From JBBDRX01 sp040905245 (lineage in GTDB: Bacteria > Bacteroidota > Rhodothermia > Balneolales > Balneolaceae): a stretch of DNA of 13,445 bases. This document shows, one piece after another, positions 7,113-13,445 of this stretch. The notes under the pieces are model-generated. The model searched no databases. It was not told the DNA's origin and saw only the letters and a program-made list of their open reading frames with translations. Position numbers and translations under genes: made by a program. The stretch lies in contig JBBDRX010000003.1 of the NCBI GenBank assembly GCA_040905245.1, forward strand, positions 1 to 13,445, written 5' to 3'. The first letter of the stretch is position 1. Each line of letters starts with the position of its first letter.

Positions 7113-7139
7113 TTGGTAGAATAAATTTATTTTTATAAT
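7113..7139 (+). promoter_or_regulatory. Candidate promoter of the 82-residue protein gene
   Basis: TTGGTA (7113-7118) and a perfect TATAAT (7134-7139) are separated by 15 bases in a very AT-rich 93-bp gap between moxR and the next gene. The spacing is shorter than the usual 17. A second TATAAT lies at 7094-7099 without a good -35 partner. The gap suggests that the small gene can be transcribed independently of moxR. Confidence 0.35.
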
Positions 7140-7183
7140 ATTATTGCATCAATCACTATACAATCAATAAGACAGCCTAAAAC

Positions 7184-7432
7184 ATGAAGGTTAAAATCGT
7201 ACCTAAATCAAAAGTTAAGGTATCCCGAAGCAGCTCCTCAAAGTATCAACCTCTTATTGATGCTTTAAAAAAATTAAAGAAGGGAGGAGATGCGCTCAAG
7301 GTCAACTATTCCAATGAAAGAGAGCTGAACTCCATGAGGAATATTGTCTATACTATAAATAAAGAGGACGGAATCAAGATTAAAAGCAGCAAAGATTCAC
7401 AGACAAGTACTGTGTTTTTCTATCTGGAATAA
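7184..7432 (+). CDS. Small basic protein of unknown function
   Basis: I do not recognise this 82-residue protein. It is strongly basic: 15 Lys and 3 Arg against 8 Asp/Glu. The N-terminal 20 residues are Lys/Ser-rich and look disordered. From about residue 21 a compact alternating pattern follows: a helix (YQPLIDALKKLKKG), a strand (DALKVNY), a helix (ERELNSMRNIVYTINKED), then two strands (GIKIKSSK and TVFFYLE). That layout fits a small alpha/beta nucleic-acid-binding domain, but this is inference from composition and periodicity. It has no Shine-Dalgarno, an AT-rich upstream region with TATAAT boxes, and a strong terminator 44 bases after its stop. Clean boundaries and a plausible fold make a real gene likely. 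There is no signal peptide or membrane helix. Confidence 0.7.
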   Translation: MKVKIVPKSKVKVSRSSSSKYQPLIDALKKLKKGGDALKVNYSNERELNSMRNIVYTINKEDGIKIKSSKDSQTSTVFFYLE

Positions 7433-7475
7433 CCGGGCATCTCCCGATTTTAGCTTCCCTGAATTACGACAATAA

Positions 7476-7510
7476 AAAAAGGCGTCTGTTTATTCAACAG
7501 GCGCCTTTTT
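7476..7510. terminator. Bidirectional rho-independent terminator
   Basis: AAAAAGGCGTCTGTT (7476-7490) pairs with AACAGGCGCCTTTTT (7496-7510) around the 5-base loop TATTC. This is a 15-bp stem with a single T-G position. The T5 on the plus side ends transcripts of the 82-residue gene, and the A7 run (7474-7480) reads as T7 on the minus strand and ends the cmk-rpsA transcript. It is 44 bases past the plus gene and 33 bases past the end of rpsA. Confidence 0.92.
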
Positions 7511-7542
7511 CATATCAGTTACTGACTAACGAGTCAACGTAA

Positions 7543-9504
7543 TCAGGAGTTGTCCTCCTTGTCACCCTTCTCTTTCTCAGCCAGTTTCTCGGCCAGGCCG
7601 GAAACTTCTCCAAGTGTTGGAGTTCCCGTCTCAACCGAATCACGCTTCTTGCTCTTCTTCGGCTTCGCCTTTGCAGCTGTGGCCGTATCCTTCTCGAGTT
7701 GTGACAGTTCAATGGTCTTGCTTGGTTCGTCAAACTCGACGACAAAGCCTTCAACCTCGTCTCCATCATTAAAGGATTCTTTCAAATCCTCGACCGTTTC
7801 GGTAAGCTTGTCCTTCGGCAGGAAAGCATCAATGCCCAGATCAAGTTCAATGAACATTCCCTTGTCAGTAATTTTGGAGACTTTCCCTTTCACATTGGAT
7901 CCAGGGCCATAGTTCTCTGCGTACTTCTCCCAGGGATTGTCCTCAACTTGCTTGTGACCAAGAGTAATACGTCGATTGTCGAAATCGACGGCAAGGACGA
8001 CAATTTCAAGATCCTGTCCTTTTTCGACAATTTCACTGGGATGATCCACTCTCTCGGTCCAGCTCAGATCGGAGACATGAACAAGCCCGTCAATTCCCGG
8101 CTCGAGTTCGACAAAAACACCGAAGTTTGTAAGATTTCGGACAATACCCTTATGCTTCGACCCGATTGGATAACGTTCCAGAAGTTCTTCCCAGGGATCC
8201 TGCTCCAGCTGTTTGACACCGAGAGAAATTTTCTTCTCCTCTTCATTAATATTAAGGACAACACATTCAATGATGTCGTTTTTGTCCACAAGCTGTGACG
8301 GATGTTTGATATGCTGTGTCCAGGACATTTCACTAATGTGAATAAGTCCTTCGACACCCTTCTCAAGCTCAATAAACGCTCCGTAGTCGGCAATAGAAAC
8401 CACACGGCCCTGAACCCTCATACTTTCCGGAAACTTCTCATGAATACCGTTCCAGGGGTGTGGCTGAAGCTGTTTCAGTCCAAGAGACACTCGTTTGCTC
8501 TTCTCATCGAAATCGATCACAGCAACGTTCATTCGCTGGTCGAGACTGACAATCTCATCCGGATGTTCCACACGACCCCACGAGAGATCTGTAATATGAA
8601 GCAGACCATCCACACCACCCAGATCGATAAATACACCGAAATCAGTAATGTTTTTAACAATTCCTTCCAGTACCTGTCCGGCCTCGATCGATTCCAGAAT
8701 CTCTTCGCGTTGTTCTTCCAGATCAGATTCGATCAATGCCCGGTGAGAGACAACCACATTCTCTGCCTGCATATTCAACTTGACGACCTGAAACTCCATG
8801 GTTTTTCCCACGTAGGCATCAAAATCACGAACCGGCCGAACATCAATTTGCGATCCCGGCAGAAAAGCGTCAATACCAAATATATCGACAACCATCCCTC
8901 CTTTGATCCGACGCTTGATATAGCCTTCAATCACTTCGCCGGTATCATGAGCTTTCTCAATAGTTTCCCAGGCCTGCAGAATATCTGCCTTGCGACGTGA
9001 GAGGATCAATTGCCCTTCTCTGTCTTCAACACGATCCAGGAACACTTCCACTTCGTCTCCTGGCTGCAGAGTTTCGACCGTCTTGGACGGGAACTCATTA
9101 ACAGGTACGATTCCTTCCGACTTGAAACCGATATCCACTACGACATACTTCTCGTCTACAGAGACAACGATTCCGGTAACAATTTCCTTCTCCTCAATCT
9201 CATTGAGGGTGTTCTCATACATGCTCGCAAGCTCATTGAACTCCTCATCGGAGTAGTCGTCTGAAGCAGCTTGCAACTGATCGAATGTAAATACCTCTTC
9301 GGCCAGGTCACCTGTAAATACCGGCAACTCGTCCGGCTGGTCTTCTTCATTTTCCTTTTCTGAGCTCTTTTCTGACTCTGTCGTCTCTCCTTTTGACGTA
9401 CTCTCTTCTGATTCGGTCCGGGGCTCTTTTCCGGAGTCCTCCGACTCAAGATTCTGTTCTTTCTCTTTGATTGGTTCGGTTTCCTGTTTCAGTTCTTCTG
9501 CCAT
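7543..9504 (-). CDS. rpsA: 30S ribosomal protein S1
   Basis: S1 binds mRNA on the small ribosomal subunit and helps initiation, particularly on messages with weak Shine-Dalgarno sequences. The 653-residue protein has six S1 RNA-binding domains, at about residues 105-172, 189-256, 276-344, 361-431, 448-518 and 535-603. Domains 3-5 have the clearest form (TDFGVFIDLGGVDGLLHITDLSW and its repeats, where only the core is conserved). Ahead of domain 1 there is a 100-residue extension rich in Glu, Ser and Lys, absent from the 557-residue E. coli protein. The C-terminal 50 residues are also charged and probably disordered. It lies 50 bp downstream of cmk, the same order as in many bacteria. The ATG at 9504 has only a weak GGA upstream, which fits the known S1 autoregulation in E. 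coli, though that is untested here. Confidence 0.97.
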   Translation of the reverse strand: MAEELKQETEPIKEKEQNLESEDSGKEPRTESEESTSKGETTESEKSSEKENEEDQPDELPVFTGDLAEEVFTFDQLQAASDDYSDEEFNELASMYENTLNEIEEKEIVTGIVVSVDEKYVVVDIGFKSEGIVPVNEFPSKTVETLQPGDEVEVFLDRVEDREGQLILSRRKADILQAWETIEKAHDTGEVIEGYIKRRIKGGMVVDIFGIDAFLPGSQIDVRPVRDFDAYVGKTMEFQVVKLNMQAENVVVSHRALIESDLEEQREEILESIEAGQVLEGIVKNITDFGVFIDLGGVDGLLHITDLSWGRVEHPDEIVSLDQRMNVAVIDFDEKSKRVSLGLKQLQPHPWNGIHEKFPESMRVQGRVVSIADYGAFIELEKGVEGLIHISEMSWTQHIKHPSQLVDKNDIIECVVLNINEEEKKISLGVKQLEQDPWEELLERYPIGSKHKGIVRNLTNFGVFVELEPGIDGLVHVSDLSWTERVDHPSEIVEKGQDLEIVVLAVDFDNRRITLGHKQVEDNPWEKYAENYGPGSNVKGKVSKITDKGMFIELDLGIDAFLPKDKLTETVEDLKESFNDGDEVEGFVVEFDEPSKTIELSQLEKDTATAAKAKPKKSKKRDSVETGTPTLGEVSGLAEKLAEKEKGDKEDNS

Positions 9505-9554
9505 TTATGATTCCAGTTTCTATACCGCATCCTTTTAGATGGATGGGATTAGAG

Positions 9555-10232
9555 TTAGGGTTTTTGTGATTTATACTGAGTCATGATTGCCGCAATATAC
9601 GAGGAGATCTCCTCTACCTGTTCATCAAATAAAATCCGGGAAGTGTCGATCCGTTTGGCCCCCTCGGGCTGAACCAGGGGTGCCTCGTCCCGCGTCGAAT
9701 CTGCATGGTCTCGCAGCCGCAAATTCTCCTTTACTTCTTTCCGGGAAATGGACTCGCCGGCACTCTTTAGCTCTTCAAAGCGGCGTTCTGCCCGGACGTC
9801 CAGGGAGGCATCCATATAAATCTTCAAGTCGGCATCCGGAAATACAACTGTTCCCAGATCACGTCCATCGGCTATATAAAAACCGTTACTAACAGCTTCA
9901 TGCATGAGCCTGTTGACGAAACCCCGAACTTTCGGCAGGGCCGCTACCCTGCTAACATGGTCAGACACATAAGGTCGTCGCAACTCAAGGGTGAGGTCTC
10001 TTCCGTTCACCCGAATGCAGAATGTACCTTCTGTATATTCGAACCGGATCTTTTTTGATGACAGAATGTCAAGGAACTCACTCTCTGACGGCCTCTCCTC
10101 TTCCAGCCAGATCAATGTGACTGCCCGATAGAGTGCTCCGGAATCGAGATACTCAATTCCCAATTTTTCAGCGACCGCTTTCGCAGTCGAACTTTTACCG
10201 GAGCCCGATGGCCCATCAATTACAACAATCAT
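9555..10232 (-). CDS. cmk: Cytidylate kinase
   Basis: Cmk phosphorylates CMP and dCMP with ATP in the cytoplasm to supply pyrimidine nucleotides. The protein has the P-loop at residues 7-14 (GPSGSGKS), the substrate-binding YLDSGALYR (28-36), the DGRDLGTVVFPDADLK core near the middle, and a lid with RAERRFEEL. An open frame runs upstream to 10334, but the ATG at 10232 gives 225 residues, the normal size, and starts directly before the P-loop strand (MIVVIDGPSG). The extra 34 upstream residues would come from AT-rich promoter DNA. It is transcribed ahead of rpsA as a two-gene operon and divergently from rpsT. Confidence 0.96.
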   Translation of the reverse strand: MIVVIDGPSGSGKSSTAKAVAEKLGIEYLDSGALYRAVTLIWLEEERPSESEFLDILSSKKIRFEYTEGTFCIRVNGRDLTLELRRPYVSDHVSRVAALPKVRGFVNRLMHEAVSNGFYIADGRDLGTVVFPDADLKIYMDASLDVRAERRFEELKSAGESISRKEVKENLRLRDHADSTRDEAPLVQPEGAKRIDTSRILFDEQVEEISSYIAAIMTQYKSQKP

Positions 10233-10261
10233 TATCAGAACTGTTAAATTAAATTTTATTG

Positions 10262-10290
10262 CTTTAATTATCAATCCATTCTTGTATAAT
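10262..10290 (+). promoter_or_regulatory. Candidate promoter of rpsT-gpmI
   Basis: A perfect TATAAT (10285-10290) lies 64 bases before the rpsT start in the AT-rich, divergent cmk/rpsT gap. A -35-like CTTTAA (10262-10267) sits 17 bases upstream; TTGCTT (10259-10264) is a better hexamer but is 20 bases away. The -10 element is convincing and the -35 is weak. The same gap must also carry the cmk promoter; TTGATT and GATAAT on the minus strand, 19 bases apart, are a weak candidate. Confidence 0.4.
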
Positions 10291-10354
10291 GAATCAATTC
10301 CTCCTAAATTTGAGGTCTTGAGAAATTCGCGCAATAAATTGACTCAACCAAATT

Positions 10355-10606
10355 ATGCCACAACATAAGTCTGCAATCAAACGAATGCGCCAGAATATCA
10401 AACGGCGCAAGCAGAACCGTGAAAAACGGTCCAGAACCGGAACCTTGATCAAAACCGTTCTTGCTGAACAGGATAAGGAGAAAGCGGAAGCACTACTCCA
10501 GACTGCCATCTCGAATCTGGATCGAATGAGCATCAAGGGGATCATCCACCCCAACAAAGCCGCCCGAAAGAAATCCCAGCTGACTCAACACGTCAACAGC
10601 CTCTGA
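10355..10606 (+). CDS. rpsT: 30S ribosomal protein S20
   Basis: S20 is a primary 16S rRNA-binding protein needed for early 30S assembly. The 83-residue, Lys/Arg-rich, all-helical protein begins MPQHKSAIKRMRQNIKRRKQ, the typical S20 N-terminus, and carries the conserved IHPNKAARKKS near the C-terminus. Its length is normal. The ATG at 10355 lacks a Shine-Dalgarno; the leader instead contains CTCCT (10301-10305), which resembles the anti-Shine-Dalgarno. gpmI starts 4 bp after its stop, so the two are probably co-transcribed. E. coli S20 is autoregulated at translation; no such site can be shown here. Confidence 0.97.
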   Translation: MPQHKSAIKRMRQNIKRRKQNREKRSRTGTLIKTVLAEQDKEKAEALLQTAISNLDRMSIKGIIHPNKAARKKSQLTQHVNSL

Positions 10607-10610
10607 GGTC

Positions 10611-12131
10611 TTGAACGTCACACCATCAAAAGTTCTTCTTGTTATTCTTGATGGGCTCGGTCTGGCGGAGGACCCATCCGTCAGTGCTGTTGACCAGGCC
10701 GAAACACCCTGTCTGGATCACCTGATGGAAACCAGTCCGAACAGCCGGCTCTCTGCCGGCGGTGAAGAGGTCGGCCTCCCTCCCGGCCAGTTCGGGAACT
10801 CGGAAGTCGGACACCTCAATATCGGAGCCGGACGGATCGTCTGGCAGGAGCTCTCCCGCATCAACCGGGACATTGAAGAGGGAGGCTTTTTTGAAAACCC
10901 TGTACTCAAAAAAACGTTTCAAAACGCTGAAAAACAGGGGAAAATTCACCTGATTGGCCTTTTCTCCGACGGTGGAGTTCACAGCCACCACTCTCACCTG
11001 CATGCTCTGCTTCAAATGGCAGCCCGATACGATATTTCAGATACCTGGGTTCACGCCATCACCGATGGCCGGGATACATCACCCAAGGGAGGAGCCGACT
11101 ACTGTCGCATGTTTAAAAAAGCAGCCGACAAAGCCGGGACCGGAACCATCGCCTCTCTGATCGGAAGATACTATGCAATGGACAGAGATAACCGGTGGGA
11201 ACGCACCGAACTTGCCTATCGACTGTTGACTGACGCAGCCGGTGAGACGTTCAACTCGCCGGAAAAGGCTCTTGAGAAAGCTTATGGAGACGACCTCACA
11301 GACGAGTTTATCCAACCGCTCTGTCATACATCCGGGAGCAAAAGTCGTATCTCTGACGGAGACACGGTCATCTTTTTCAATATTCGTGCAGACAGAACCA
11401 GACAGATCATCAAAGCACTGCTTCAGTTCGATGAAGTGCCATTCAAAACAGACGAACTCCGGTTGAACCTTGCGAGCCTGACCTCTTATGATAAGGAGTT
11501 CGAGCCATACATAGAGGTCGCCTACCCGCCGGCAGAACTCAAAAACACATTGGGAAGCTGGATCAGCCGGAGAAAGCTGCAGCAGCTTCGTATTTCAGAA
11601 ACTGAAAAGTACCCCCATGTTACCTATTTTTTCAACGGAGGCGAAGAAACCCCGTTGAAAGGAGAAGGGCGGGTCATGATTCCGAGCCCCAAAGTCGCCA
11701 CGTACGATTTGCAACCGGAAATGAACGCGGGAGACGTTACCAATGAGTTGATATCACGACTGAAACAGGAGCAGTTCGAACTCGTAGTGGTCAATTACGC
11801 CAACCCGGATATGGTCGGACACACCGGCATCATGGGAGCAGCCATCAAGGCCGTAGAAACCGTAGACAGTGAACTCAAAGAGGTTCTAAAGCAGGCAAAA
11901 AAGCACGACTACCGTGTACTTGTGATCGCGGATCACGGGAATGCAGACTGCATGGTTCAGCCCGATGGCACTCCCCATACAGCCCATACTACAGCACCGG
12001 TTCCGGCGATTCTGATCGGAGTACCTGATGCCGTCATGCGTGATGGTATCCTGGCAGATGTAGCCCCTACACTTCTGAAAATGATGGGGCTTCCCCAACC
12101 GGAAGAAATGACGGGAAAACCCCTCTACTGA
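10611..12131 (+). CDS. gpmI: 2,3-bisphosphoglycerate-independent phosphoglycerate mutase
   Basis: GpmI interconverts 3-phosphoglycerate and 2-phosphoglycerate in glycolysis and gluconeogenesis and uses two Mn2+ ions. The 506-residue length is normal for the alkaline phosphatase superfamily enzyme. Visible active-site residues are D14 (ILDGLG), the phosphate-accepting S64 (GNSEVGH), H125 (GGVHSHHSH), the DGRDTSP motif at 152-158, R261-type arginines in NIRADRTRQ, D400 and H404 (NPDMVGHTG), D441 and H442 (ADHGNAD) and H459 (HTAHTTAPVP). The frame has a stop at 10581-10583 and no ATG or GTG before the conserved first strand, so TTG at 10611 is the only common start codon. GAGG lies just 2 bases before it. 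The gene follows rpsT closely and depends on its promoter unless an internal one exists. Confidence 0.96.
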   Translation: MNVTPSKVLLVILDGLGLAEDPSVSAVDQAETPCLDHLMETSPNSRLSAGGEEVGLPPGQFGNSEVGHLNIGAGRIVWQELSRINRDIEEGGFFENPVLKKTFQNAEKQGKIHLIGLFSDGGVHSHHSHLHALLQMAARYDISDTWVHAITDGRDTSPKGGADYCRMFKKAADKAGTGTIASLIGRYYAMDRDNRWERTELAYRLLTDAAGETFNSPEKALEKAYGDDLTDEFIQPLCHTSGSKSRISDGDTVIFFNIRADRTRQIIKALLQFDEVPFKTDELRLNLASLTSYDKEFEPYIEVAYPPAELKNTLGSWISRRKLQQLRISETEKYPHVTYFFNGGEETPLKGEGRVMIPSPKVATYDLQPEMNAGDVTNELISRLKQEQFELVVVNYANPDMVGHTGIMGAAIKAVETVDSELKEVLKQAKKHDYRVLVIADHGNADCMVQPDGTPHTAHTTAPVPAILIGVPDAVMRDGILADVAPTLLKMMGLPQPEEMTGKPLY

Positions 12132-12290
12132 CCTGTCAGAAGTAAGTTTTTGAAAGCAGGACTCCTCTCTTATTGTTTGCTTTTGCCTACACGCAATACT
12201 ACCTTGAAATCGAGCATGAACGAAAGCACTGAAAGAGTCGTTATCAATGCTCAAAGGCCCAATCACCTATAAAAATTTCTGCAGGTACTC
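12132..12290 (+). other. gpmI-clpC intergenic region
   Basis: This is a 159-bp gap between two same-strand genes. I find no hairpin followed by a T-run, so read-through from gpmI into clpC is possible. TATAAA (12268-12273) is too close to the ATG for a normal promoter with a leader, and TTGAAA (12204-12209) has no good -10 partner. No CIRCE or other heat-shock operator was seen. Confidence 0.4.
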
Positions 12291-13445
12291 ATGGAGGGAA
12301 ATTTTTCAAGTAAAGTTCGTGATGTTATTCAGTTCAGCCGTGAAGAGGCACTCCGGCTGGGACACGACTATATTGGTACAGAACACCTGATTTTAGGAAT
12401 TGTCCGGCTGGGAGACGGTGTGGCCGTCCGCATTCTGAAAAATCTTGAATGTGACCTTTACAAGCTCAAAAAGACTATTGAAGATACCGTCCGGGGAACC
12501 GGGGGTTCTGTTACAGTGGGTAACATTCCTCTGACCAAACAGGCCGAAAAAGTATTGCGAATCACCTATCTGGAAGCGAAGCTATACAAAAGCGATACGA
12601 TCGGTACCGAGCATTTGCTCTTGTCACTCCTCCGTGATGAAGAGAATATTGCCGCACAGATCCTTCAACAGTTTAATGTTTCTTATGACGCTGTACGGGA
12701 AGAGCTGGATTTGATCATCTCCGGAAAATCCCGGGAAGACGAACCTGAAACCGGAGCAGCAGATCTCAAATCGAGCCTCTCTTCGTCCAGGGGAGGACAA
12801 CAGAGCGGTTCATCCCGTGAGAAAAAGTCCGAGAAATCAAAAACTCCCGTTCTCGACAACTTCGGGCGCGATCTGACTCAACTGGCTATCGATGGGCGTC
12901 TCGATCCGATTATCGGACGGGAAAAAGAGATTGAGCGGGTTGCACAGGTTCTGAGTCGGCGCAAGAAGAACAACCCGGTCCTCATTGGGGAACCCGGCGT
13001 CGGAAAGACGGCTATCGCCGAGGGACTTGCATCCCGTATTGTGGATCGGAAAGTCTCCAGAGTACTCTATGACAAGCGTGTGATCGCATTGGATCTTGCC
13101 GCTTTGGTCGCCGGCACCAAATACCGGGGCCAGTTCGAGGAACGAATGAAGGCCGTAATGACCGAGCTCGAAAAGACGGATAACGTCATCCTCTTTATTG
13201 ACGAACTTCACACCATTGTAGGTGCAGGAGGTGCGAGTGGCTCGCTTGATGCTTCCAATATGCTGAAGCCGGCCCTTGCCCGCGGAGAGATTCAGGCCAT
13301 TGGTGCGACAACTCTCAATGAATACCGTCAACACATTGAAAAAGATGGTGCACTGGAACGACGCTTTCAGAAGATCATGGTTGAACCGACCACGATGGAA
13401 GAGACTATCGAGATTCTCCGCCAGATTCGAAGCAAATATGAGAAG
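12291..13445 (+). CDS. clpC: ATP-dependent Clp protease ATP-binding subunit ClpC (3'-truncated by window edge)
   Basis: ClpC is a Hsp100 AAA+ unfoldase that feeds substrates to ClpP or remodels them. The first 385 residues are present and the frame is open to the last base. Two Clp_N repeats lie at about 4-70 (beginning FSSKVRDVIQFSREEALRLG) and 79-145. A Ser/Lys/Glu-rich linker follows (146-185), then the first AAA+ domain with Walker A at 233-240 (GEPGVGKT), pore-loop KYRG (277-280), Walker B LFIDE (301-305), sensor GATT (338-341) and arginine finger ERRF (356-359). The GHDYIGTEHLILG N-terminus is ClpC-like rather than ClpB-like, but the UVR or coiled-coil middle domain that would settle this lies beyond the window. 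A stop at 12270-12272 in frame fixes the ATG at 12291. AGG five bases upstream is a weak ribosome-binding site. Confidence 0.93.
   Translation, partial: MEGNFSSKVRDVIQFSREEALRLGHDYIGTEHLILGIVRLGDGVAVRILKNLECDLYKLKKTIEDTVRGTGGSVTVGNIPLTKQAEKVLRITYLEAKLYKSDTIGTEHLLLSLLRDEENIAAQILQQFNVSYDAVREELDLIISGKSREDEPETGAADLKSSLSSSRGGQQSGSSREKKSEKSKTPVLDNFGRDLTQLAIDGRLDPIIGREKEIERVAQVLSRRKKNNPVLIGEPGVGKTAIAEGLASRIVDRKVSRVLYDKRVIALDLAALVAGTKYRGQFEERMKAVMTELEKTDNVILFIDELHTIVGAGGASGSLDASNMLKPALARGEIQAIGATTLNEYRQHIEKDGALERRFQKIMVEPTTMEETIEILRQIRSKYEK

Noticed and set aside
7434..7446. CGGG/CCCG hairpin right after the 82-residue gene
   Set aside because: Only a 4-bp stem followed by four T; the 15-bp terminator 30 bases downstream explains termination far better.
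8064..9000. Long frames on both strands within rpsA (such as 8302-9000 on the plus strand)
   Set aside because: They are out-of-frame or antisense readings of the S1 repeats with no independent start signal or motif.
10233..10334. 34-residue N-terminal extension of cmk
   Set aside because: It would be encoded by AT-rich promoter-like DNA and pushes the P-loop away from the N-terminus; 225 residues from 10232 is the normal Cmk length.
12216..12272. 18-codon leader frame upstream of clpC (ATG to TAA)
   Set aside because: No properly spaced Shine-Dalgarno, no regulatory-type codon run and no attenuator hairpin; cannot be supported.
12837..13334. 165-codon frame on the minus strand inside clpC
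   Set aside because: It is fully antisense to a clear AAA+ domain with intact motifs, so it is a shadow of clpC codon structure.
1..13445. CRISPR arrays, tRNA/rRNA genes, insertion sequences, integrases, phage or defence genes
   Set aside because: None seen: no regularly spaced repeats, transposase motifs or tRNA-like cloverleaf sequence; all sizeable coding regions are housekeeping or bioenergetic.

Overview
The window reads as an ordinary bacterial chromosome with moderate GC content, dense in housekeeping and bioenergetic genes. It has no mobile elements, rRNA, tRNA or CRISPR. The gene set (Mrp-like antiporter modules, a detached nuoJK pair, a long acidic ribosomal protein S1, ClpC), mostly weak Shine-Dalgarno sequences and a possible Bacteroidota-type promoter suggest a Balneolota/Rhodothermota-like or Bacteroidota-related organism, possibly marine or halophilic. 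This placement is inference from protein style, with no search behind it.

Layout: (1) Positions 1-4752, plus strand: the end of an antiporter operon that starts outside the window. It holds an MrpD-like subunit (cut by the left edge), an MrpA/NuoL-type subunit without the long C-terminal MrpA extension, a 71-residue two-helix membrane protein, and a divergent third antiporter subunit in which the TM7 lysine is asparagine. (2) Positions 5018-5841, minus strand, convergent: nuoJ and nuoK, two complex I membrane subunits overlapping by 4 bp and separated from other nuo genes. (3) Positions 6092-7432, plus strand: a MoxR AAA+ ATPase without its usual DUF58/vWA partner next door, then an unrecognised basic 82-residue protein, closed by a strong bidirectional terminator. 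(4) Positions 7543-10232, minus strand: cmk-rpsA, the classical cytidylate kinase / ribosomal protein S1 pair. (5) Positions 10355-12131, plus strand: rpsT (S20) and gpmI (cofactor-independent phosphoglycerate mutase), only 4 bp apart, with gpmI starting at TTG. (6) Positions 12291-13445, plus strand: the first 385 codons of clpC, cut by the right edge.

The antiporter subunits, the small membrane protein and NuoJ/NuoK all belong to the ion-pumping membrane-arm superfamily of complex I and Mrp, so the left third is an energy-coupling region. The rest serves translation (S1, S20), nucleotide supply (Cmk), glycolysis (GpmI) and protein quality control (MoxR, ClpC).

The most interesting part is the antiporter set with its TM7 substitution and small accessory protein. 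I see no clearly new defence or mobile system.
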